This document shows, piece by piece, positions 42,981-51,914 of a DNA stretch of 64,000 nucleotides. Source of the stretch: Bacteroidota bacterium. Lineage in GTDB: Bacteria > Bacteroidota > Bacteroidia > Flavobacteriales > Weeksellaceae. The position numbers and the translations under genes are program-made. The stretch lies in contig JAEXAR010000043.1 in the NCBI GenBank assembly GCA_023394415.1, positions 124,001 through 188,000 on the forward strand, read 5' to 3'. A model generated the notes under the pieces. That model did not search any database. It had not been told where the DNA came from and saw only the letters and a list, made by a program, of their open reading frames with translations. The stretch's first letter is position 1. The number at the start of each line of letters is the position of its first letter.

Positions 42981-45506
42981 TTATGCTTTTTCCTTTTTAG
43001 ATTTTGAAGACGCTTCTTCTTTTTCTAAAGCGTCTTTGGCTTCGTTCAGTTTTAGGACAACCGTTTCATTTTCAGAAATTTGCTTGTTTACCAAAAGTTC
43101 TGCCAATAAATCTTCGATGTATTTCTGTACGGCACGTTTCAGTGGTCTTGCACCAAAATCTTTATCCCAACCTTTTTCTGCAATAAAATCTTTGGCTTCG
43201 TCCGTAAGCTGTACGTAGTAGCCCAACTTTTCAAGACGACCATAAAGTTTTGAAAGCTCAAGATCGATGATTTTTCTGATGTCTTCCTGCTCCAGAGAGT
43301 TAAAGATTATTATATCATCAATTCTGTTAAGGAATTCTGGGGCGAAGGCTTTTTTAAGAGCGCTTTCGATAGTCGCTCTTGCTCTTGCATCACTGGTTGA
43401 TTTTTTTGCAGTGGTACCAAATCCTACTCCGTCACCAAAATCTTTCAAATCTCTGGTTCCGATGTTTGAAGTAAGAATGATAATGGTATTTCTAAAATCA
43501 ATTTTTCTTCCCAAACTGTCGGTAACGTGTCCTTCATCCAAAATTTGCAAAAGAATGTTGAAAACATCCGGATGCGCTTTTTCAATTTCATCTAAAAGAA
43601 CTACAGCGTAAGGCTTTCTGCGAACTGCTTCTGTTAATTGTCCTCCTTCTTCATAACCAACGTATCCCGGAGGCGCACCAACCAATCTTGATACAGCGAA
43701 TTTTTCCATATACTCACTCATATCAATTCTAATAAGGGCTTCGTCTGAATCGAAAAGTTCACGAGCCATTACTTTTGCCAGTTCTGTTTTACCAACACCG
43801 GTTGTTCCAAGGAAAATAAATGTTCCAATTGGTCGGTTTGGATCTTTTAACCCGGCTCTGTTTCTTTGGATGGCTTTTACCACTTTTTTCACAGCATCTT
43901 CCTGTCCGATAACTTTACCATTAAGTTTTTCGTCCATTTGTGCGAGTTTATCCAACTCATTTTTACCAACCTTAGTAACAGGAACGCCACTCATCATGGA
44001 TACAACTTCCGCAACATTTTCTTCGGTTACGGTTTCTTTTTTCTCTTTCACATCTTTATCCCATTGTTCTTGGGCGGCAGAAAGTTCCATTACCAAACGT
44101 TCCTCTTCATCTTTCAGTTTTCTGGCTTCCAGATAATCTTGCGCTTTTACAGCCTGTTGTTTCTGTTCCTTTATTTCTTCAATTTTCTTTTCATTATCAA
44201 TAATTTCTGTAGGAACTTTCATATTCTTAATATATACTCTGGATCCGGCTTCGTCCATCGCATCAATTGCTTTGTCCGGAAGGAAACGGTCGGTGATATA
44301 TCTAGAAGTAAGATTCACGCAAGCAGCAATGGCTTCGTCGGTATAAGTAACGTTGTGGTGATCTTCGTATTTATCTTTTATTTGATTTAAAATTTGAATG
44401 GTTTCTTCAATAGAAGTAGGTTCTACCATAACTTTTTGGAAACGACGTTCCAAAGCACCATCTTTCTCGATATACTGTCTGTACTCATCAAGGGTTGTTG
44501 CTCCAATGCATTGTATTTCACCTCTAGCCAAAGCCGGTTTAAACATATTGGATGCATCTAAACTTCCCGTAGAACTTCCTGCGCCAACAATGGTGTGCAA
44601 CTCATCGATAAACAAAATGACATCGCGGTTTTTTTCCAATTCTGTCATAATTGCTTTCATGCGCTCTTCAAACTGGCCACGGTATTTTGTTCCGGCTACC
44701 AAACTTGCTAAATCAAGCGTGATTACACGTTTTCCGTAAAGAACTCTTGATACTTTTTTCTGATGAATTCTTAATGCTAAACCTTCAGCAATAGCCGATT
44801 TACCAACACCGGGTTCACCAATTAGAAGGGGGTTGTTTTTCTTTCTTCTTGATAAAATTTGAGAAACACGTTCAATTTCTTTTTCACGGCCAATTACAGG
44901 ATCTAGTTTGCCATCTTTAGCTAAAGATGTAAGATCTCTTCCGAAATTGTCAAGAGTAGGCGTTTTGCTTTTTCCTGTGCCTATATTTCCGGTGGGTTTG
45001 CGCATTTGTCCATATTCTTCACGCTCTTCATCATCGTCATAGGCGCTCATTTTTGGAGATTCTCCACTGTTTTTCAACATGGTTTGATATTCTCTTGAAA
45101 CTCTTTCATAATCAACATCGTAAGCACCCAAAATATTAGAAGTTGGATCTTCAAATTTGTATAAAATACCGAGAAGAATGTGTACCGTATTGATTTCGGT
45201 ACTGCGATATTGTCTGCATTCCAGTTCTGCGCGTTTCACAGCCTGATCTGCCATTTTTGTAAAAGAAATGTTCTGAACTTCCTCCGCCAACGGATTGATG
45301 CCGGACACGTTCATTGTTTCAATTTTTCTTCGGATTTGTGTAAGGTCAGCATTCAGGTTCTGAAGGATTTCCCGCGCAGAATTGTCTGTTTTGATGATGC
45401 CCAAAAGCAGGTGTTCTGTGTTCAGGAATTCGCTTTTCAGTCTGCGTGCTTCATTTTTGCTTTGTTTGAACACTTTGTCCAAACCGTCTGAAAATTTATA
45501 ATCCAT
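42981..45506 (-). CDS. clpC: ATP-dependent Clp protease ATP-binding subunit ClpC
   Basis: AAA+ unfoldase that feeds proteins to ClpP. The protein has 841 residues. An N-terminal Clp_N double repeat (about 1-145) contains LNTEHLLLGI. The first AAA+ module has Walker A GEPGVGKSAIAEG near 210 and DELHTIVGAG. A UVR-type middle domain (KAQDYLEARKLKDEEERL) follows near 440. The second AAA+ module has GTTGVGKTELAK near 560 and LLDEIEKAHPDVF. The C-terminus ends in a Lys/Glu-rich tail. It is monocistronic. ClpC rather than ClpB is indicated by the short middle domain. Confidence 0.97.
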   Translation of the reverse strand: MDYKFSDGLDKVFKQSKNEARRLKSEFLNTEHLLLGIIKTDNSAREILQNLNADLTQIRRKIETMNVSGINPLAEEVQNISFTKMADQAVKRAELECRQYRSTEINTVHILLGILYKFEDPTSNILGAYDVDYERVSREYQTMLKNSGESPKMSAYDDDEEREEYGQMRKPTGNIGTGKSKTPTLDNFGRDLTSLAKDGKLDPVIGREKEIERVSQILSRRKKNNPLLIGEPGVGKSAIAEGLALRIHQKKVSRVLYGKRVITLDLASLVAGTKYRGQFEERMKAIMTELEKNRDVILFIDELHTIVGAGSSTGSLDASNMFKPALARGEIQCIGATTLDEYRQYIEKDGALERRFQKVMVEPTSIEETIQILNQIKDKYEDHHNVTYTDEAIAACVNLTSRYITDRFLPDKAIDAMDEAGSRVYIKNMKVPTEIIDNEKKIEEIKEQKQQAVKAQDYLEARKLKDEEERLVMELSAAQEQWDKDVKEKKETVTEENVAEVVSMMSGVPVTKVGKNELDKLAQMDEKLNGKVIGQEDAVKKVVKAIQRNRAGLKDPNRPIGTFIFLGTTGVGKTELAKVMARELFDSDEALIRIDMSEYMEKFAVSRLVGAPPGYVGYEEGGQLTEAVRRKPYAVVLLDEIEKAHPDVFNILLQILDEGHVTDSLGRKIDFRNTIIILTSNIGTRDLKDFGDGVGFGTTAKKSTSDARARATIESALKKAFAPEFLNRIDDIIIFNSLEQEDIRKIIDLELSKLYGRLEKLGYYVQLTDEAKDFIAEKGWDKDFGARPLKRAVQKYIEDLLAELLVNKQISENETVVLKLNEAKDALEKEEASSKSKKEKA

Positions 45507-45638
45507 AATAACGTCTCATAATTTAATATAAAGGTAGTTATTTCTGCCTTTACAGTAAACAAAAGTTGCAAATACTTTACCAAAACACAAATAATGACGA
45601 TATGGCAGAAAGCTTCCGCCTATCTTTTTGAAAATGAT

Positions 45639-45646
45639 TACATTTG
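45639..45646 (+). promoter_or_regulatory. -7 promoter element for the small membrane protein gene
   Basis: TACATTTG matches TAnnTTTG, 19 bp before the ATG at 45666. It lies inside the longer upstream frame and therefore argues for the shorter start. Confidence 0.4.
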
Positions 45647-45665
45647 CAACCCTAATTTATTTCTT

Positions 45666-45884
45666 ATGACTCCTGAAAGTGCAAGTTACGTTGGATATGC
45701 CGCATCTTTTTTTGTTGTTTTAAGCTTTGTGCTGAAAGATTTAAGAAAAGTAAGAGTAGTAAATCTTATTGGGTGTATATTTTTTGTGATATACGGTATA
45801 TATAGTGGTATGCTTTGGCCGATTATTATTCCGAATGCTATTCTTTGCTTTATTCAGGCGTATCATTTGCTGAAAAAGGATTAA
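45666..45884 (+). CDS. Small membrane protein, YgjV/PQ-loop-like
   Basis: A 72-residue protein with three hydrophobic helices: ASYVGYAASFFVVLSFVLKD, VRVVNLIGCIFFVIYGIYSG and LWPIIIPNAILCFIQAYHLL. This resembles YgjV-type inner-membrane proteins and other PQ-loop-like small proteins. The function is unknown; some Bacteroidota homologues are mislabelled uroporphyrinogen decarboxylase. The ATG at 45666 is preferred over 45594 because a -7 element lies between them and the extra residues are not membrane-like. The glycosyltransferase gene follows after 9 bp. Confidence 0.75.
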   Translation: MTPESASYVGYAASFFVVLSFVLKDLRKVRVVNLIGCIFFVIYGIYSGMLWPIIIPNAILCFIQAYHLLKKD

Positions 45885-45893
45885 CTTTCGGTT

Positions 45894-47000
45894 GTGAAAG
45901 TTTTAGTAAGCGTCTTCAATAATCTTTATACAGACCAAAGAGTAGAAAAGGTTTGCAGAACGCTGTACGAAAACGGCTATGAAGTGGAACTTATTGGTAA
46001 TTCTTGGGATGGGTTACCGGAAATGACGAGGCCTTATCCTTTTTCAAGAATTATTCTAAAATCGAAAAATTTAAAGTTCGCCTATCCTGAATTTAATTTT
46101 AAACTTTATCATCAGCTTCTGAAAAAAGCGGACGATAAAACCATTTTACTATCCAATGACTTGGATACATTGTTGGCAAATTATATGATTTCAAAAAAAC
46201 TGAATATCCCTTTGGTTTTTGACAGTCATGAGATTTTTACTGAAATGCCGGCGCTTAAAGGAAGATTTACGCAACAAATATGGCGTTTTCTCGAAAAAAA
46301 CATTTTACCGGAATTAAAATATATAATGACGGCAAGCGAAAGTTATGCGGATTGGTTTACGAAGAAATACAAAATTGAAAAACCTATTCTCGTACAGAAT
46401 TTTCCTGTCAAAAATTTTGATTTTGAAACTCCAGTAGTTGAAAATAAACCTAAAATTATTCTTTATCAAGGAGTTATCAACCCATCAAGAGGTCTTGATA
46501 AGGTGATTCACGCTATGAGAATGATCGACAATGCAGAACTTTGGATTGCAGGAGACGGACCTAAAAAGAAAGAATACGAAGCTTTAACTAAAAATCTAGG
46601 TCTAGATAAAAAAGTGATATTTTTGGGAAAATTAATTCCTGAAAATCTTAAAAAAATCTCAGTTAAAGCTGATGTAGGATTGAGCATCGAAGAGAATAAT
46701 GGAGATAGTTATTATTACTCTTTACCCAATAAAATTTCAGATTATATTCAAGCAAAAGTTCCGATTGTTGTATCCGGTTTTCCTGAGATGAGGAAGATTG
46801 TTGAAACGTTTCAAGTTGGTGAAATAATTGATAATCATACAGAAAAAGAGCTATCAGAAAAAATTGGAAAGGTGCTTTCAAATGGTAGAAATTTTTATGC
46901 TACACAGCTAAAACTAGCTTCTGAAAAACTGTGCTGGGAAAATGAAGCGCCTCAAATACTACAACTTTTCAAAAGGGTGAAAACAGAAAACTTTCAGTAA
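45894..47000 (+). CDS. Glycosyltransferase family 4 protein
   Basis: A 368-residue GT-B fold glycosyltransferase. The N-terminal half (VSVFNNLYTDQRVEKVCRTL) is the acceptor domain. The C-terminal GT1 domain has ILYQGVINPSRGLDKVIHAM near 193, IAGDGPKKKEYEAL near 217 and GLSIEENNGDSYYYSLPNKISDY near 262, where a Glu serves the nucleotide sugar. The start is a GTG 9 bp after the small membrane protein gene. The sugar and acceptor are unknown; surface polysaccharide or glycolipid synthesis is likely. sufE follows after 9 bp. Confidence 0.9.
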   Translation: MKVLVSVFNNLYTDQRVEKVCRTLYENGYEVELIGNSWDGLPEMTRPYPFSRIILKSKNLKFAYPEFNFKLYHQLLKKADDKTILLSNDLDTLLANYMISKKLNIPLVFDSHEIFTEMPALKGRFTQQIWRFLEKNILPELKYIMTASESYADWFTKKYKIEKPILVQNFPVKNFDFETPVVENKPKIILYQGVINPSRGLDKVIHAMRMIDNAELWIAGDGPKKKEYEALTKNLGLDKKVIFLGKLIPENLKKISVKADVGLSIEENNGDSYYYSLPNKISDYIQAKVPIVVSGFPEMRKIVETFQVGEIIDNHTEKELSEKIGKVLSNGRNFYATQLKLASEKLCWENEAPQILQLFKRVKTENFQ

Positions 47001-47009
47001 TTTTGCATT

Positions 47010-47429
47010 ATGACAATTAAGGAAAAACAAGAGGAAATCGTAAAAGATTTTGAGTTTCTAGACGAATGGGAACAGAAATACGAATATATTATCGATTTAG
47101 GTAAAGAACTAAAAGGGCTGCCTGAAGATAAAAAAACCGATGAAAACCTCATCAAAGGCTGCCAAAGTAAAGTTTGGATTGATGCTGAGTTCAAAGAAGG
47201 AAAACTTTTCTTTGATGCAGACAGTGATGGTATTCTACCAAAAGGAATTGTGTCGATGCTGGTGTCAATATACAGTGGGCATCCTACTAACGAAATATTG
47301 GCATCCGATTTTGATTTTATCTCACAAATCGGACTTCAGGAATTTCTTTCCCCTTCACGTGCCAATGGATTAATGGCAATGACCAAACAAATTAAATTCT
47401 ACGCAGTAGCTTACCAACTAAAGTCCTGA
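47010..47429 (+). CDS. sufE: Cysteine desulfuration protein SufE
   Basis: Sulfur acceptor for SufS in iron-sulfur cluster assembly. The protein has 139 residues. It begins MTIKEKQEEIVKDFEFLDEWE, and the active cysteine lies in NLIKGCQSKVWIDAEF near residue 51. KGIVSMLVSIYSGHPTNEIL and the C-terminal SRANGLMAMTKQIKFYA match SufE. It lies between two glycosyltransferase genes rather than in a suf operon. A TAATTTTG element (46998-47005) ends 4 bp before its ATG. Confidence 0.95.
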   Translation: MTIKEKQEEIVKDFEFLDEWEQKYEYIIDLGKELKGLPEDKKTDENLIKGCQSKVWIDAEFKEGKLFFDADSDGILPKGIVSMLVSIYSGHPTNEILASDFDFISQIGLQEFLSPSRANGLMAMTKQIKFYAVAYQLKS

Positions 47430-47475
47430 CGATTTTTTAAAATTAGTTTTAAAAAATTTTTGAAGTATATTACCT

Positions 47476-48372
47476 ATGAAGCTTTCGATCTGCATTCCTA
47501 TATACAATTTTGATGTTCGTGAATTGATTTATGATCTAAAAAAAGAAATCAATCATAACCATATTGATGCAGAGATACTTCTAATTGATGATGCCTCCAA
47601 TGCAGTTTACAATCAACACAATCAAGAACTTAAAAATGAAGTTGAAAACTTTATTTTTTTGGAGAAAAACGTAGGGCGTTCACAAATACGTAACCTGTTT
47701 TTATATTATACAACCGGCGATTATCTCCTTTTTTTAGATTGCGATGGCAAAATTACAAATCCTAATTTTCTAAAAAACTATATTAATTTAATTGATAAAA
47801 ATGAATTTAAAGTGGCTTATGGTGGAAGAAAAGTTTCGGATGCGCAACCAGATGAAAATTATCTTTTAAGATGGAAGTTTTCAAGAGAAAGGGAAAACAT
47901 GTCTTTAGAAAAACGTTTGCTTAGGCCATACTTATCTTTCCAGACCAATAATTTTGTAATAAAGAAATCAATATTAAGAGAGATTAATTTCAACCCGGAG
48001 TTTCAGAAATATGGGTACGAGGATTTGCTTTTCGCAATGGATTTGAAAGCGGCAGGCATCAATATCCTTCATACTGAAAATCCCATTTATAACAATGATG
48101 TAGAATCGAATGAGGTGTACCTTAAAAAAGTGGAAGAGTCTATTGAAAGTCTCCATAAAATGATTAATAATCCCAAAACAGCAGCGAAAATAAAGGATAT
48201 TAAGTTGGTAAAAGTCTATCACTATCTTGTTGCTACTTCGGGAATTGGATGGTTTCGAAAGTTATTTTCAGTAAGAAAGGCAGCAACAAAAGCAAAACTC
48301 TTAAAAGGCGGATGTAATTTAAGATATTTAGATTTTTATAAACTAGGTCTTCTTATAGAAAAAAAGAAATAA
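47476..48372 (+). CDS. Glycosyltransferase family 2 protein
   Basis: A 298-residue GT-A glycosyltransferase. The N-terminal MKLSICIPIYNFDVRELI and ILLIDDASNAVYN mark the nucleotide-binding fold. LLFLDCDGKITNPNFL carries a DxD motif near 88. NPEFQKYGYEDLLFAMDLKAAG near 176 has the ED that acts as base. The C-terminal part is a basic helix cluster. The sugar is unknown. It follows sufE by 46 bp and ends at a strong hairpin. Confidence 0.92.
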   Translation: MKLSICIPIYNFDVRELIYDLKKEINHNHIDAEILLIDDASNAVYNQHNQELKNEVENFIFLEKNVGRSQIRNLFLYYTTGDYLLFLDCDGKITNPNFLKNYINLIDKNEFKVAYGGRKVSDAQPDENYLLRWKFSRERENMSLEKRLLRPYLSFQTNNFVIKKSILREINFNPEFQKYGYEDLLFAMDLKAAGINILHTENPIYNNDVESNEVYLKKVEESIESLHKMINNPKTAAKIKDIKLVKVYHYLVATSGIGWFRKLFSVRKAATKAKLLKGGCNLRYLDFYKLGLLIEKKK

Positions 48373-48374
48373 AA

Positions 48375-48402
48375 AAATCTCACAGAAATGTGAGATTTTT
48401 TT
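48375..48402. terminator. Terminator after the GT2 gene
   Basis: AAATCTCACA (48375-48384) and TGTGAGATTT (48389-48398) with a GAAA tetraloop is followed by TTTTT. The A-run on the left lets it also end the leftward tRNA transcript. Confidence 0.85.
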
Positions 48403-48409
48403 TAATAAG

Positions 48410-48484
48410 TGGGTCCTGAGGGATTCGAACCCCCGACCCTCTGGGTGTAAACCAGATGCTCTGAACCAACTGAGCTAAGAACCC
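48410..48484 (-). tRNA. tRNA-Val (anticodon TAC)
   Basis: On the minus strand the sequence folds as a 75-nt cloverleaf. The acceptor stem pairs GGGTTCT with AGGACCC, with one G-T pair. The D-arm begins GCTC-AGTTGG. The anticodon stem-loop is CTGG-TTTACAC-CCAG, so the anticodon is TAC (valine). The T-arm has GGTTCGAATCC. The discriminator is A, and CCA is not encoded. It is a lone tRNA gene between the GT2 gene and folC. Confidence 0.96.
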
Positions 48485-48517
48485 TTATTTTTGGTTCGGC
48501 AAATATACAACGATTTT

Positions 48518-49756
48518 TTATTTCTGCAAATTTTTTTCTAAAAATTCTCCCACTACAAAGTTGCTCCCACCAATAAATATCATTTCGCCCTTTTTAACAT
48601 TCTGTTTTGCAGCAAGATATCCACTTTGTACATCATCAAAAAGTTTATAATTTATTTTTAAGTTTTTAAGTGAATTTTCATAATCAAGCGGATGTCTTCC
48701 ACGATTGATGCTCGGTTTTACAAAATAGTAGGTTGAATTTTCGGGTAAAATTTTCAGCACTTCATCTATTTTCTTGTCTTTTACAAACCCCAACACAATA
48801 TGCTTATATTTATCAATTCCGTTGAGTTGAGCAAAAACCTCTTCTAGTCCTGCCTGATTGTGTCCGGTGTCGCAGATAATTAAAGGATCATTTGAAAATT
48901 CAAACCAACGTCCGAGGAAATTGGTGTTTTTCTGAACATTTAAAAATCCCTTTTCAATGTTTTCATCAGGGATATTTAAGTGCAATTTTCTAAGTTCATT
49001 AACCAAAGCTAAGACTACTTTAATGTTTTTAACTTGATAATTTCCCTGCAAGTCTGATTTCAAATTGGATGTTATTTCTGTGGCATCAATATAGGTTGAG
49101 TTGTTTGTTTCTGCTTTTTTAAGGATAATGTCCTTTATGTTTTCATTTTCATCACCAGAGATGATGGGCGTATTAGGCTTTATAATACCGGATTTTTCAG
49201 TGGCAATCTCTTCAACGCTATTTCCTAAAATGTTCTGATGATCTAATGCGACATTGGTAATTGCAGATACCAAAGGTTTTATAATATTGGTAGAATCTAG
49301 CCTTCCTCCTAAACCAACTTCTATAATGGCAAAGTCAACATTTTGCTCATAAAAATATTCAAAAGCCATAATGGTGGTAAATTCAAAAAAAGAGGGACGA
49401 ATATCATCCGGCAAATGTTTTAGTTTCTGGATGAAGTTATAAACAAACTCTTTATCAGCATTTTGACCATTTACTTTTATGCGTTCAGTAAAATCGATGA
49501 GGTGTGGAGAATTGTAAAGGCCAATTTTATAGCCGCTTTCTTGCAGTATTGAGGCGAGCATATTGCTCGTAGAACCTTTACCATTGGTGCCGCCGATATG
49601 TATGGTTTTTATTTTATCTTGAGGGTTACCAAAAAATTCGCAAAGCTTGGTAATATTTTGGAGCCCCGGTTTATAGGCTTTTTTTCCGTCGATTTGGTAA
49701 TTTGGCGCCTGTTTAAACAACCATTCAATCTCGGATTGGTAATCGTGATTTGTCAT
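48518..49756 (-). CDS. folC: Folylpolyglutamate synthase / dihydrofolate synthase
   Basis: Mur-ligase-type enzyme that adds glutamate to dihydropteroate and folates. The protein is 412 residues. The ATP loop is IHIGGTNGKGSTSNMLASIL near 52. IIEVGLGGRLDSTNII near 144 and TNVALDHQNILG carry the Mg and substrate residues. CDTGHNQAGLEEV near 300 marks the C-terminal domain. Together with pabB and the pabC-like gene, it is a third folate gene in the window. It lies 126 bp downstream of the TonB-type gene. Confidence 0.95.
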   Translation of the reverse strand: MTNHDYQSEIEWLFKQAPNYQIDGKKAYKPGLQNITKLCEFFGNPQDKIKTIHIGGTNGKGSTSNMLASILQESGYKIGLYNSPHLIDFTERIKVNGQNADKEFVYNFIQKLKHLPDDIRPSFFEFTTIMAFEYFYEQNVDFAIIEVGLGGRLDSTNIIKPLVSAITNVALDHQNILGNSVEEIATEKSGIIKPNTPIISGDENENIKDIILKKAETNNSTYIDATEITSNLKSDLQGNYQVKNIKVVLALVNELRKLHLNIPDENIEKGFLNVQKNTNFLGRWFEFSNDPLIICDTGHNQAGLEEVFAQLNGIDKYKHIVLGFVKDKKIDEVLKILPENSTYYFVKPSINRGRHPLDYENSLKNLKINYKLFDDVQSGYLAAKQNVKKGEMIFIGGSNFVVGEFLEKNLQK

Positions 49757-49882
49757 ATTGCAAAAGTCACAAAAAGTTTTGTTTTGGGGAAATTAATTTT
49801 TCTAAATATAACCTTACGAGTATAAACGACACAAGAATTGAGAACTTTATTGATAAAGCTCCTAGAATTAATCCTCTAAAAA

Positions 49883-50728
49883 TTAAAAAGTAATACGATA
49901 AGTTCCGGTAGATGAAGTATTGGCTCGTTCAGCCTTTACATATTGCTTCACCCAAGATACAGACGTTGAAGAGACACAAGCATCGGAAATTCCTCCACTT
50001 CTTCTCGCAGAAGTTACATTACCCGCTTTATCAACCATATAAGAAATGGTAATGGTGCCGGAAGCTGAACAGTTGTGAGCAGGTTGTGACCCGCCACGAC
50101 CCATAGTTCCGGGAATATATGAAATCAATTTTCTGTCTACACCGATTTTGCTGTCGCCGTTACCATCACCACCTAAGGGATCTCCTGCATTTCCTGTTGT
50201 TCCATTGGTGCCTTGCGAACCAGTTGCAGTTCCGCGCCCTCGGATTAGATTGCCGACAGCAGCAGTTCCTTTGGAGTCGCCTTGAGTTTTTGCAGCTGCA
50301 ACTGCGTTTTTGGAATTGGTTGCAGCTTTAGTAGTGGTTGTTTTTGGGGTTGTAGGTTTAGCTGTAGGTGTATTTTTTTTCTCAACTTTCTCCACTTTTG
50401 GAGCCGTTGCAACTTTGTTGGTTCCGGTAATAATTTTTTCCTGAGCTACAGGTTTTGGTTCCGGTTGAGGCTGAGGTTTCGGTTCTTCAACGGTTACTTC
50501 CGCAGAAGATGCTTGCGAACCTTCCTGATTTGCAGGCTCCTCTAAACCATCCCCATTTTTGTTGTCCCCAAAATTAATAAGCATGGTGGTTATAGGCTCT
50601 TCTCTTGGAATTGATCTAGAAAATTTATAAAAATACAGAGCCAAAAGTACCAATAGCGAAATAAGAAGAGTAATAATAGCACTTTTCCTACGATCGTTCT
50701 TTTCGTTATGGCTTGTGGTGTAACTCAT
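49883..50728 (-). CDS. TonB-like energy transducer protein
   Basis: A 281-residue protein with a basic cytoplasmic head (MSYTTSHNEKNDRRKSA) and one membrane anchor at about 18-35. A long Pro/Lys/Thr-rich, low-complexity spacer (PEPKPVAQEKI, PTAKPTTPKTTTTKAA) runs to about 190, followed by a Gly-rich stretch. The C-terminal domain (NCSASGTITISYMVDKAGNVTS onward) resembles TonB_C and has two cysteines. Its start overlaps the ExbD stop by one base (TAATG), so it is the TonB partner of this ExbB-ExbD motor. Confidence 0.88.
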   Translation of the reverse strand: MSYTTSHNEKNDRRKSAIITLLISLLVLLALYFYKFSRSIPREEPITTMLINFGDNKNGDGLEEPANQEGSQASSAEVTVEEPKPQPQPEPKPVAQEKIITGTNKVATAPKVEKVEKKNTPTAKPTTPKTTTTKAATNSKNAVAAAKTQGDSKGTAAVGNLIRGRGTATGSQGTNGTTGNAGDPLGGDGNGDSKIGVDRKLISYIPGTMGRGGSQPAHNCSASGTITISYMVDKAGNVTSARRSGGISDACVSSTSVSWVKQYVKAERANTSSTGTYRITF

Positions 50729-51126
50729 TAATCTTTTTGTACGGTAGCGATGGCTAAATTAAATTTATTTTTCTCGGCAATTTCCATTACATATACAACG
50801 TCGCCATGCTTTGTGTTTTCATCAGCTCTTATGGTAAATGTAGGGTTTTGCTGGCCCTGTAAAGTTTTTACCAAATGCTGTTCCAATTGTTCTTTCGGAA
50901 TTTCTTTGTCGGCAATATAATATTTACCGTCGGTGCTGATGGTAACTGCTGTTGGATCCTGCGCGTTTTGATTTGTAGATGCGGCTTGCGGCAGTTTTAC
51001 CTCTATTGCACTTTGGCTAATGGCGGAACTGGTAATCATAAAGAAAATCAATAACAGGAAAATAATGTCCGTCATTGATGCCATACTGAATTCAGCACTG
51101 ATGCGATTTCTGCGTTTCAGTTCCAT
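50728..51126 (-). CDS. exbD: Biopolymer transporter ExbD
   Basis: A 132-residue inner-membrane protein with one N-terminal transmembrane helix. ASMTDIIFLLLIFFMITS carries the conserved Asp near 19, which is essential for proton coupling. The periplasmic domain ends in DVVYVMEIAEKNKFNLAIATV. It lies between ExbB (1 bp upstream) and the TonB-like gene (1-bp overlap), completing a proton-driven energy-transfer complex for outer-membrane transport. Confidence 0.95.
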   Translation of the reverse strand: MELKRRNRISAEFSMASMTDIIFLLLIFFMITSSAISQSAIEVKLPQAASTNQNAQDPTAVTISTDGKYYIADKEIPKEQLEQHLVKTLQGQQNPTFTIRADENTKHGDVVYVMEIAEKNKFNLAIATVQKD

Positions 51127-51127
51127 T

Positions 51128-51823
51128 TTATAAAGGTTTATTTAGTGTATCTAAAAATTCGTTTACGTGGGTTTGAATTTTTAATACCATTCTGTCTACT
51201 TGTGTAACCAGAAAATTATAAAAGAAATAGGCCGGAATCCCAACAAATAAGCCGGCTGCAGTGGTTGCCATAGCCGTATAGATTCCCGATGCCAAAAGTT
51301 TTGGACTTACAGCTCCCGTTACATTAGAAATTTCGAAAAAAGCCATAATCATCCCGATTACCGTTCCCAGGAAACCGAGCATTGGCGCAGCTCCCGAAGC
51401 AGAAGCCAAAATGTTTAAGTTTTTTTCAAATTTTGAAACTTCAAGCTGTCCCTGATTTTGCATTGCATTAGAAATGTCAGAAATCGGACGGCCAATTCTA
51501 GCCAACCCTTTTTCAATCATTCTGGATTCAGGTGAGTCTATCGTTTTGCAGTAATCTACAGCGGTTTGGATTTTGCCGTCCTGTACAAAATCTTTAATGT
51601 TTTCGAGAAAATTCGGGGTTTCTTTAGCGGCTCTTTTCAGGAAAAAATATCTTTCAAGAAAAATATAAAGCGCCAAAACGCCCAAAAGGAAGATAAGTAT
51701 CATTATCACATTACCAATAAGTCCACCACTTGTAAGAATTTCCCAAAGTGAAAAAACTTGTTTCTCCGGCTGTAACTGTACGGCATTGGTTGTAGTTTGC
51801 ACTACCGTTGCACTATCCTGCAT
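51128..51823 (-). CDS. exbB: ExbB/TolQ/MotA proton channel family protein
   Basis: A 231-residue inner-membrane protein with three transmembrane segments: VIMILIFLLGVLALYIFLERY, a middle one with GFLGTVIGMIMAFFEIS, and IYTAMATTAAGLFVGIPAYFFYNFL. The last two form the proton path. APMLGFLGTVIGM and ALATTAAGL-like ATTAAGLFVGI match the family. The N-terminus is short. It is the first gene of an exbB-exbD-tonB operon. An acidic unknown gene lies 91 bp upstream. Confidence 0.95.
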   Translation of the reverse strand: MQDSATVVQTTTNAVQLQPEKQVFSLWEILTSGGLIGNVIMILIFLLGVLALYIFLERYFFLKRAAKETPNFLENIKDFVQDGKIQTAVDYCKTIDSPESRMIEKGLARIGRPISDISNAMQNQGQLEVSKFEKNLNILASASGAAPMLGFLGTVIGMIMAFFEISNVTGAVSPKLLASGIYTAMATTAAGLFVGIPAYFFYNFLVTQVDRMVLKIQTHVNEFLDTLNKPL

Positions 51824-51914
51824 ATTAATTTTTATTTTTAAAATAACGCAAAAAGCCCATAAATATTATGGTTTTTGCAAGTTTTGATATTTAAACGGAA
51901 TTTACAAAAGGTAA

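Noticed and set aside
43866..44390. A 174-codon ORF on the plus strand opposite clpC
   Set aside because: It lies wholly inside the well-conserved clpC frame on the other strand, and its translation is Phe-rich and without motifs, as expected of an antisense shadow.
45894..48372. GT4-sufE-GT2 as part of a capsule or O-antigen locus
   Set aside because: Only two glycosyltransferases are present, with no flippase, polymerase or nucleotide-sugar genes; sufE between them points to simple adjacency.
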